Below are positions 49,746 to 56,611 of a DNA stretch of 64,000 bases, piece by piece. Source of the stretch: Spirosoma arboris (GTDB lineage Bacteria > Bacteroidota > Bacteroidia > Cytophagales > Spirosomataceae); the NCBI RefSeq assembly GCF_009754945.1, contig NZ_WPIN01000019.1, positions 62,001 through 126,000 on the forward strand, read 5' to 3'. Numbering within the stretch: position 1 is the first letter of the stretch; each line of letters opens with the position of its first letter. Both the position numbers and the translations under genes were made by a program. The notes under the pieces were generated by a model that saw only the letters and a list, made by a program, of their open reading frames with translations, had not been told where the DNA came from and made no database searches.

Positions 49746-50007
49746 GAGTGACAATGGAGTTGACGAGGGTTTCGATAGCGGCTTGCTGGGCTTTACTGGT
49801 TTTGCCCAATCGGCCCGATTTGGTTTGTGCGCGGGCCGTTATTACTTCCTGATCGATCTGCCGATTCATTAGGTAGGTGTAGCCCACAAGTAGAGCCACC
49901 ACGAAGAGTAGTAGTTGCCAAACGCGCCAGGTCGTTTGTCGGGCGAGTCCCCGACCTAGCCAGGTCGCGCCCGTTTTGATAATATCCCAAATGAGTAGCC
50001 CTATCAT
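49558..50007 (-). CDS. Membrane protein with coiled coil, possible lysis accessory (inner spanin-like)
   Basis: A 149-residue protein. The N-terminal helix WRVWQLLLFVVALLVGYTYL is a single membrane anchor, preceded by WDIIKTGATWLGRGLARQ. A predicted helical region follows (KTSKAQQAAIETLVNSIVTH). Its 3' third overlaps the gene at 49326-49745 in a different frame. This resembles the nested layout of Rz and Rz1 genes. The presence of a cell-wall peptidase gene three genes upstream is consistent with a lysis cassette. No sequence match to known spanins is claimed. Confidence 0.55.
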   Translation of the reverse strand: MIGLLIWDIIKTGATWLGRGLARQTTWRVWQLLLFVVALLVGYTYLMNRQIDQEVITARAQTKSGRLGKTSKAQQAAIETLVNSIVTHVSNADSAEATRQQLTKAAFSLPVDSLQTVLDSVFAVSSERHDRANLTPYTSDPKSGKTSHR

Positions 50008-50009
50008 AG

Positions 50010-50050
50010 CAAAAAGAAAAAGAACGGGCCAGTCAAGCGGCAGGCCCGTT
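50010..50050 (-). terminator. Rho-independent terminator inside the minus-strand block
   Basis: AACGGGCC and GGCCCGTT form an 8-bp stem, and on the minus strand it is followed by a T-rich tract. It separates the 50065-50616 gene from the downstream overlapping pair, which then needs its own promoter. Confidence 0.75.
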
Positions 50051-50064
50051 GCCTGAACCTTAAC

Positions 50065-50616
50065 CTATGCTTCATTTCGTTTTCGTAGCCAGATAATGAT
50101 CCCCACGACGGCACCCACCAGGGTGATACTGAGCGCAATCAAGGCCCATTGGGGCATTTGCTTAACCGACGTGACGGCGGCAAGCATGGTGGCTGGAACA
50201 GGTGTGGTGGTCGTTGCGGCTATCACCGGCACGTCTTTGGCTTTCGTCGGCTCGGTTTCCAGCTTGGGCAGGGTCTGCGCTGCATCGGCGTTGGGACGCT
50301 TCAATAAATTGGCCGTGTCATTGGATTTGACAAACTCATTGCCGGGCACGCTCGTATCTTCGACCTGATTGGGTTTATCGGCAAAGAAATCGGCATCCGT
50401 CGGATGATCCGCGAAAATGGTCCCTTTTAGCCATTCCACAGACAGGGTGAACATTTTGCCAAACCGGGATTGACCGGCCCAGGCGGGGTTATCTTCCCGC
50501 GCGACGGCGTAGAGTTCATTGTTGACCACCCGTGCAAAAATGGGAAAGGTTGGTCCCCAGTTGCCGAACTGTTCGCCATCCTGGTAGCCGTATTTGGTCT
50601 CTGTTGAAAAAGCCAT
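50065..50616 (-). CDS. Tail-anchored membrane protein of unknown function
   Basis: A 183-residue protein. The N-terminal 100 residues are soluble (YGYQDGEQFGNWGPTFPIFA), followed by a Thr/Pro/Ala-rich linker (VIAATTTTPVPATMLAAV). It ends in a C-terminal hydrophobic helix (WALIALSITLVGAVVGIIIW) with the cationic end LRKRNEA. The same order of ectodomain, linker, membrane helix and short charged tail is found in two other proteins of this block (59900-60898 and 60901-62388). The stop of the peptidase gene lies two bases upstream, so the two are coupled. Confidence 0.6.
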   Translation of the reverse strand: MAFSTETKYGYQDGEQFGNWGPTFPIFARVVNNELYAVAREDNPAWAGQSRFGKMFTLSVEWLKGTIFADHPTDADFFADKPNQVEDTSVPGNEFVKSNDTANLLKRPNADAAQTLPKLETEPTKAKDVPVIAATTTTPVPATMLAAVTSVKQMPQWALIALSITLVGAVVGIIIWLRKRNEA

Positions 50617-50618
50617 GT

Positions 50619-51110
50619 TTATAAAGTAATTAAGTTGTTGATGTCAATTTTTGGGCAATGCAAGTCAATGAGATACTGACGAAGCAGGGCGGGACTTACC
50701 TCGGCTGGATTGCGCTGAGGTAGTGCCAGAGGTGAATACTGAAGCAGGGTGGCATAGGTCAGCTCCGAACAAAACCAACTGTCCGTTCGGGGCAGTGACG
50801 CACCAAATACCTGACTGGCTACTAAACCTGACCAATTGAAGGATTTATCGGCCTGCGAGAGCAGAAAGTCCCACACGGCCATTTCTGAACTAACCGGCAC
50901 CTCATAGTACTGCCAGGTCGATGCATTGGGTAGCGCAGAGGACCAATCCGAAACGGTGATGCCGCCGTGGCTGGGTCGGCTGCTGACGGCTAGCTGCCGG
51001 GGATATTGTAACAGCATTTCGACGTGTACCCAATCCGATTGCGTCCAAACGCTAATCAGCCGGTTGGCCAGATCGGGGTGATTGAGGTGATTCTTAAACG
51101 CAATAATCAT
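50619..51110 (-). CDS. Permuted NlpC/P60-like cysteine peptidase
   Basis: A 163-residue protein. SVWTQSDWVHVEMLLQYP supplies a His early and DSWFCSELTYATLLQY a Cys later, the reversed His-then-Cys order of the permuted papain-like (YiiX/LRAT-like) branch of NlpC/P60. Members cut peptidoglycan peptides or other amide and ester bonds. With the membrane genes downstream it could be the endolysin of the element (inference). No signal peptide is visible. The stop of the 669-residue gene is 11 bases upstream. Confidence 0.7.
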   Translation of the reverse strand: MIIAFKNHLNHPDLANRLISVWTQSDWVHVEMLLQYPRQLAVSSRPSHGGITVSDWSSALPNASTWQYYEVPVSSEMAVWDFLLSQADKSFNWSGLVASQVFGASLPRTDSWFCSELTYATLLQYSPLALPQRNPAEVSPALLRQYLIDLHCPKIDINNLITL

Positions 51111-51121
51111 GGTTTCGCTGG

Positions 51122-53107
51122 CTAGGGAGCAACTACATTATCAACCGATTGACGATAATCGCCCCGGTGGTATCGCGGTACATTCATCGTATCCGGGTAG
51201 GTCAAATAGACGTTCTCGCCTTCTACTTGCTCATAGCTGAATGAGGACGGCAGCAAAAAACAATCGTAGAAATAATGTCTGCCGGACGGTAATTCACACT
51301 GAAAAATCTCACTTTGAATGCTGCCCTGTTGCACCCAAACCTGAAACAGAGTGGAGCGATTATCCGAGGCCGGAAACGCGAGTAACACTTCCAGCCAGAC
51401 GGTACCATTTACGTTCCTGATCTTGGCATGACACAGGGCTTTCTGGTGGTATCCATCGCCATCGGTCTGCATGTGATTGACCATCGCCAGATTAAACCAG
51501 CACCATTTGAAAGCCGATGCCTGAATGTTGGTAAAGGCCGCGTGCCGGTGGGCAGCTTTGGTGATGCTTTCCGCCACGCCATAGGCTCCGTAGTACCAGG
51601 TATCGGCATGGTTGGCTCCCAACGCATCCGGCTCGTGGTTGAAATCCACCCCCCAACACCACAGATGTTGGGTCAGAAATAGATTCAGGGCATTGAACAG
51701 CTCTAATTGCCAGGCGGGAACGGGTCGGTCGTTATGGGTGATACCGTCCACGCCTTCATTCGTATAGCGGGTAAATGAGCCCGTTTTGGTCCCTTCCAGC
51801 CCACTCCGGCGCATGCCACTCTGGGCGGGGTATTGCCCCGCAATCCGGTGATTCATTAAATATAACCTCGTTGACTGCTCATACAGATCACGCAGGCATT
51901 TTTGTGCTTCGCCCGCTTCGAGGGGTATCGTCTGGCCGTAGGCTGTGGTTTGGCTCAGCTCGTTATAGAGCACAAACCCACCCCCGTCCGTCTGTGGGGT
52001 GCCATTGCCATCGCGCATCAATAACGGTTCATTCCCCCAAATACCTTGCAAATAGGTATCATTGGCGAAAACACCCCCAAACTGAGCAATGGCCTGAATG
52101 GTTGGGTCCAGGGTATTGGCCAGAAAGTCGAACTGTTCCGACAAATATTCCGGGTCGCCACTGCCGCCCATTCGATCACTTAAGCCCTCGATTACAACCT
52201 GTTCAGGACCATAGTAGGTAAAGGGTCGGATGGTAAAGCCCGCTTCGGCAGCGGCTGAGCAAAAGCCCTTATAGAGCCAACCCACGATTAGGCGGTAGTT
52301 CGTATAGGGGGAGGAGATTTCGATGTCCAGGGAGAGGTAGCGGGAAAATTGCCCATCGATAGCATTCGTATAACGTTGATTTTGCCAGGCGAAACGGCCC
52401 AGTTCGATATACGCATTTTCATCCGCTATTAATTCATGGTTATTGGCCAAGGCCATCAATGCCTCATAACGGGGGTCAGCACTACCCAGGCTATTGGCGA
52501 GCGAACCGGAGAGCACCCAAAACACATCATCGGGTAGCATGGTGTTCTTTCGATTCGCCGGCAGGCTTTTGACATCCTGTGGCCCCCCATTACGGAAATT
52601 GGGTAAGGTGGTGATCGTGGTGATGCCCCGGCTAAACTGGGCATTCGCGGAGGCATCCGAAAACCAGGGGCCCATCGAATGAATCTTGACATCGGCCAGG
52701 GCGAATTCTGGAAAACGCTTATACAACGTAACCCCTTTAGCGGTCTGTTCAGGAAAATAATAATCCACCCCATGAAGGTAGGGCCTGACTTTAGCCTCAA
52801 AAGGAATAGTCGGCGCCGAATCCCGTACGAAGGCATTGCCTTCATAATCGACGCCCGACTCAGCGCCATAATCCCCTACCAGCCAAGAAGGGTTGGCCGT
52901 ATAGTTGCCCGACCCCTGATCGGTGCCATCGACCGTCGTATAGTCATCGTCGGGAGAAACCTGGATGACTTTATTGACCAGGTTATTCAGGGTGTTCAGC
53001 ATGGGTGAGCTGGCGATTTTTTTGGCCGTTGGCAATAGCAACCAGTAGACTAAACCGGCGAGTCCCACCACGGCCAGGCCAATCAGTACCCAGCGCAGGG
53101 GGGTCAT
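51122..53107 (-). CDS. Large membrane-anchored protein with shared N-terminal anchor, possible glycoside hydrolase-like domain
   Basis: The protein has 661 residues from MTPLRWVLIGLAVVGLAG at 53107; eight more codons upstream are possible, but the homologous protein at 54644-55060 starts with MTP. The anchor module (1-36) is nearly the same in both. The rest is a large aromatic-rich domain (WLVGDYGAESGVDYEGNAFV, VDYYFPEQTAKGVTLYKRFP, WCWGVDFNHEPDALGANHAD) that suggests a TIM-barrel-like or polymer-binding fold, but I recognise no family. It might act on host surface glycans (inference). Confidence 0.6.
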   Translation of the reverse strand: MTPLRWVLIGLAVVGLAGLVYWLLLPTAKKIASSPMLNTLNNLVNKVIQVSPDDDYTTVDGTDQGSGNYTANPSWLVGDYGAESGVDYEGNAFVRDSAPTIPFEAKVRPYLHGVDYYFPEQTAKGVTLYKRFPEFALADVKIHSMGPWFSDASANAQFSRGITTITTLPNFRNGGPQDVKSLPANRKNTMLPDDVFWVLSGSLANSLGSADPRYEALMALANNHELIADENAYIELGRFAWQNQRYTNAIDGQFSRYLSLDIEISSPYTNYRLIVGWLYKGFCSAAAEAGFTIRPFTYYGPEQVVIEGLSDRMGGSGDPEYLSEQFDFLANTLDPTIQAIAQFGGVFANDTYLQGIWGNEPLLMRDGNGTPQTDGGGFVLYNELSQTTAYGQTIPLEAGEAQKCLRDLYEQSTRLYLMNHRIAGQYPAQSGMRRSGLEGTKTGSFTRYTNEGVDGITHNDRPVPAWQLELFNALNLFLTQHLWCWGVDFNHEPDALGANHADTWYYGAYGVAESITKAAHRHAAFTNIQASAFKWCWFNLAMVNHMQTDGDGYHQKALCHAKIRNVNGTVWLEVLLAFPASDNRSTLFQVWVQQGSIQSEIFQCELPSGRHYFYDCFLLPSSFSYEQVEGENVYLTYPDTMNVPRYHRGDYRQSVDNVVAP

Positions 53108-53178
53108 GTGTTTGAAATCGAAGCGTTTCATCGTCTTGAGCTAGGTTATGATTGAATTGACAGTAAGTCGGGAAGTGG

Positions 53179-54642
53179 TTAATTCGACCAGGCCGGTAGA
53201 CCAGCCACCATTTTTAGAAATTGTCCGTTGGTGCCTTTCGGGAGTAGAGTCCACGTTGTGCCATCATGCAGGAGCAAATCACCCGCCTGGGCGCTTTCTG
53301 GAAACAAGGAACCATTCGCCTGTGGTAAATGAAGTTGGGAGGTCTGGGAAAAATTGAGCGATGCGTTATAGCCAATCTGATTGTTGATAATTCGATTATC
53401 ATTCAGCCGCATCGCCGGGTAATCCGTGGTCAGTGTTTCCGCAAAAAAACTATTCCCGATGAGGGTTGAATTTTGGAGGCCACAACCCGTCGCATCGATG
53501 CCGGGAGCCAACGCCTGTCCAGGGAAAAATACGCTGTTGGAATTGATGACGGCCCCATACAATACACCACCCCCGGTCAACTGAACCAGTTGATGCGTTT
53601 GGCGAAAGCAACCATTGCCCGTTATCGTAACGCCCCGCGCTGAGGTACTCAGCCGACAAAACAGCGGCACGTTCCGGGTTGTATTGCCCACAACCGTTAG
53701 GCCCTGTATCGATCCATCCCCCGCGTCGATAAACGTCGTGGATAAATTGTTGCCATCATTATCCCATACGTTGTTATCGGCGATGACCAAGCCTTCGACG
53801 CCCAGCACTTGAATGCAGTTCAAGGCAACCTGAAAAAAGGTGCACCCCCGGATAAGGGCATGGGTCAATCTGGTGGTCAGGGTGCCCAGCTTGATGGCGT
53901 TGAAGGGGATCACGTCGAACGTACAGTCCAGAATCTTGATGTCGCCACCCCGCCGAATGTTAATGGCGTAGTTTTCGGGCGTCCGAAACCAGACCCCTTC
54001 GATATAGGTGGATTGATTGTTGGCATCGCCCTGGGCATCATCATCACCTGCATAGATCAAGGCAATCTCCGGGTGCTGCACGGACGAGCCCTGAATGAGA
54101 ATACCTCCCCAGAAAAACACGCCCGACGACGTACCATCCGTATCTTTCTTGATGTGAAATAGATGTTTACCCTCCATTTGCTGAATAATTCGCGTTCCCC
54201 CGTAGGCTGTGGCCCGATCCATTCGGATGGTTACTGAACCTGGCACAATCAATTCATCGGTAACGAGGTAGGTGCCATGGGGAATGTACACGGTATTGCT
54301 GTGGCCATTGGCGGGTGAAAAGGCCCCAAACTCAGATGGATTGTTGGCTTTACAGGCGAAATTGATGAGTTGCTGTAAGGCTACCGTATCGTCGGTTTGG
54401 CCATCTCCGGTAGCCTTGCCATGCTCCCGAGCATTCAGCTCGCCCTGATGATCCAGCATCCATCGCCCCGGCCCTTTCCCCGTGGCCGGGAAAAAGAACA
54501 CGTTATCAACCACATCGGTGATAGAGGGTCCATACTTCAGCAGTTTACCCCCAACCGCTAATCGATTGGGAGCATCTGAATAGGAAGCAAGCTGGCTTAC
54601 ATCAGCGAGGATAAGTCGATTTTCGAGTTGCTTTTCTTTCAT
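53179..54642 (-). CDS. Tailspike-like right-handed beta-helix protein
   Basis: A 487-residue protein. ATGDGQTDDTVALQQLIN near 77-94 is the classical start of pectate-lyase-like phage tailspike or depolymerase domains. A long run of short beta-turns with many Asn follows (LVIADNNVWDNDGNNLSTTF, GVTITGNGCFRQ). The C-terminus DLLLHDGTTWTLLPKGTNG, then FLKMVAGLPAWSN, is a common tail-fibre ending. It likely binds or degrades a host polysaccharide. Its stop is 1.5 kb before the NlpC/P60-like gene, and its start follows the anchored tail protein by one base. Confidence 0.8.
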   Translation of the reverse strand: MKEKQLENRLILADVSQLASYSDAPNRLAVGGKLLKYGPSITDVVDNVFFFPATGKGPGRWMLDHQGELNAREHGKATGDGQTDDTVALQQLINFACKANNPSEFGAFSPANGHSNTVYIPHGTYLVTDELIVPGSVTIRMDRATAYGGTRIIQQMEGKHLFHIKKDTDGTSSGVFFWGGILIQGSSVQHPEIALIYAGDDDAQGDANNQSTYIEGVWFRTPENYAINIRRGGDIKILDCTFDVIPFNAIKLGTLTTRLTHALIRGCTFFQVALNCIQVLGVEGLVIADNNVWDNDGNNLSTTFIDAGDGSIQGLTVVGNTTRNVPLFCRLSTSARGVTITGNGCFRQTHQLVQLTGGGVLYGAVINSNSVFFPGQALAPGIDATGCGLQNSTLIGNSFFAETLTTDYPAMRLNDNRIINNQIGYNASLNFSQTSQLHLPQANGSLFPESAQAGDLLLHDGTTWTLLPKGTNGQFLKMVAGLPAWSN

Positions 54643-54643
54643 A

Positions 54644-55060
54644 CTAGTAGGCTAGTTCCAATACATCGTCCGTTTCCAGGGGTACAGATGAGAGGTAGGT
54701 AAGGGTAGGCGGAAGCAGCGTATAGTCACTGGCTTGCAGCTTTAACCCATTCAAGAATACTTTCCGGCGCGTTTCGTTCGCGTCGACGGTAAAGGCTGTT
54801 TGGCCATTGGTGGTAATGGGAATAACGATATCCGGTCCATTGCTGGTGGGAACGGGCACATACACGTATTGGGTGAGCGGGGCAGGCGGTTCGGTAGGAC
54901 GCTCACTAATTAGACTAGAGCCTGAAAGTGCGTTGGCTGCCTCCGGTAATCCAGCCGACGAAGTGGCTATTTTGTTGCTTACGGGTCTGAATAGCCAGTA
55001 AGCAACACCTGCCAAGCCAGCAAGCGCCAGGGCGATGAGAAGCCAACGGATAGGAGTCAT
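54644..55060 (-). CDS. Membrane-anchored tail-like protein with shared anchor module
   Basis: A 138-residue protein. The N-terminal anchor MTPIRWLLIALALAGLAG, then VAYWLFRPVSNKIATSS, closely resembles that of the 51122-53107 protein. After a Pro/Thr linker the C-terminal 55 residues (TTNGQTAFTVDANETRRKVF, then LNGLKLQASDYTL and LETDDVLEL) match the small beta domain typical of phage tail-fibre assembly proteins. The combination of a membrane anchor and a tail domain is unusual. It ends one base before the tailspike gene. Confidence 0.6.
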   Translation of the reverse strand: MTPIRWLLIALALAGLAGVAYWLFRPVSNKIATSSAGLPEAANALSGSSLISERPTEPPAPLTQYVYVPVPTSNGPDIVIPITTNGQTAFTVDANETRRKVFLNGLKLQASDYTLLPPTLTYLSSVPLETDDVLELAY

Positions 55061-55091
55061 AGGAAGATTAGTAAGGTATGGTTGACGTAGG

Positions 55092-55484
55092 CTAATTGGG
55101 TTGTTCCAGTTCGGCTAACAATTTTTCAGTGTAGCGAATGGGTGTGTATGCCGTTTTATCCTCGTCGATAAATAGGGCTAACGTATATTGAGTATTGTCA
55201 AGACTCCATCCATGTTCATTAGCTACGTTTTCTTGTCGTGCTAGCTGACGTGCGTAATTTTGCGGGAAAACCGGGCGAGTATTCCAGTATTTATGGAGTT
55301 TTTTGCCGAACATATTCTCCACAGCCTCATCTCCCTCGGTGAAGTCTCGATTGAAGCGAAACGTTATTTCTCGCCTTTCCTTTACGATAGCTTCCGTGTT
55401 GGTCACTTCAGTTATTATTACCGATAATGTACCCTCGGGCCCTTCTGAAAATAATGTATCGCCTATTTCGAGTCTCTTATTCAT
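55092..55484 (-). CDS. Protein of unknown function
   Basis: A 130-residue soluble, charged, beta-rich protein (GDTLFSEGPEGTLSVIITEV, then FIDEDKTAYTPIRYTEKLL). No known motif is seen. Its start overlaps the stop of the preceding small gene by four bases (ATGA), so the pair is translated together. Confidence 0.5.
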   Translation of the reverse strand: MNKRLEIGDTLFSEGPEGTLSVIITEVTNTEAIVKERREITFRFNRDFTEGDEAVENMFGKKLHKYWNTRPVFPQNYARQLARQENVANEHGWSLDNTQYTLALFIDEDKTAYTPIRYTEKLLAELEQPN

Positions 55485-55720
55485 AATTTTATTTGTTTGA
55501 ATTGTTCAGGAGTTAAGCAGCTTATGCGCTCTCCGGTCAATAATTCTCCAAATAATATTCGACGGTTTTGGTCTACAACTACCCAACTCCAATCTTCCGG
55601 CTTTGGCGTTAATGGAGTTGTTTTAATGGGTTCAATTAGTTTTACTCCATTACGCAATGGACCTATAGCCGTAAATACGGATGTTGCGAGTACGGATAAG
55701 CCAAATTTTCTACGATCCAT
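55481..55720 (-). CDS. Small exported protein of unknown function
   Basis: A 79-residue protein with an N-terminal MDRRKFGLSVLATSVFTAIG that looks like a signal or twin-arginine-like signal (RRKF). The rest has VVVDQNRRILFGELLTG. No family is recognised. It overlaps the downstream gene by four bases. Confidence 0.5.
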   Translation of the reverse strand: MDRRKFGLSVLATSVFTAIGPLRNGVKLIEPIKTTPLTPKPEDWSWVVVDQNRRILFGELLTGERISCLTPEQFKQIKL

Positions 55721-55735
55721 AAACTTGATGTTTAT

Positions 55736-56593
55736 TTACGCCAGCGTCGAAGGAGCCGTGAACGTATCTCCCGTGAACCGTCCACCAGCAACGAGCAGAC
55801 TGTTATAGTAAGCCAGTTCAATCGTATCCATCTGGGTGTATGTCAAACCCGCGACGGTCAGATCGACTATGTGACCCCAACCTAATGCCCAACTTGGGGC
55901 TTGATTCGCTACAAATTCCCCCCAGTTGTTATTCGACCCCCATTTAATCAGGTTCGTCGGCGAAGCCAGGCTACCCGTTACGCCTTTGCCCGCGACATTT
56001 CGGAAGAAATAGCCCTGAGCCATAGGTAACGAAGGGCTATTTCGTACACCGGTTTGACCCGCTGCCGTCGTACCTGTCTGCTGAAACCGAACGATATTAT
56101 TCACTGAATACTGCGAGTTGGTCAACCCCATATAAATATGATTGGCATTAAGGGGAGCCCGGCTTATATAACCGGCATGTGAATAATAAAAATCATGGGT
56201 AGGATTGGCCACTATATAGGCCGCAATAGCCGCTTGTGCGATTTGGTAAACCGCCGTCGCCGTGTTAGCGGTTTGACTGACAATTCCGTGAAGTAGCTTT
56301 TTGGGTGACAGCTCAAAAAGTGACACGTTCGCGCCAAAGTTGTTCGTGACAGTCGCCGATAAAGAAACTTGTGTCCCTGAGCCTAGAATAGCGGCTGCTT
56401 CTTCCCAGGCAATATTCGGAATTATACCCCCACTCGCAGGGACGGCACTCAGTCCTAAAAGACTGTGAGAAGGATCAATAAGGAGTAAAGAGCCTGCGGT
56501 TAAACGAGAGTCTTTACGAATAACGGGCCAGTTTGGATCGGGATTTTGAATCTCCGCCTGAGTCTGCATGAATAATCCAGAATTATTAGCCAT
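55736..56593 (-). CDS. Probable structural protein of the element
   Basis: A 285-residue protein, Ala/Asn/Ser-rich and beta-like (GSGTQVSLSATVTNNFGANV, ALGWGHIVDLTVAGLTYTQM). No enzyme motif, signal or membrane segment is seen. It lies 18 bases after the SGNH-hydrolase fibre gene on the same strand and could be another fibre or virion component. It may equally be an unrelated cargo protein. Confidence 0.5.
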   Translation of the reverse strand: MANNSGLFMQTQAEIQNPDPNWPVIRKDSRLTAGSLLLIDPSHSLLGLSAVPASGGIIPNIAWEEAAAILGSGTQVSLSATVTNNFGANVSLFELSPKKLLHGIVSQTANTATAVYQIAQAAIAAYIVANPTHDFYYSHAGYISRAPLNANHIYMGLTNSQYSVNNIVRFQQTGTTAAGQTGVRNSPSLPMAQGYFFRNVAGKGVTGSLASPTNLIKWGSNNNWGEFVANQAPSWALGWGHIVDLTVAGLTYTQMDTIELAYYNSLLVAGGRFTGDTFTAPSTLA

Positions 56594-56611
56594 TGTATGA
56601 AATAATTGGAG

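Noticed and set aside
51775..52221. 148-residue plus-strand frame
   Set aside because: Antisense to the 661-residue anchored protein; Arg/His-rich composition typical of a shadow frame.
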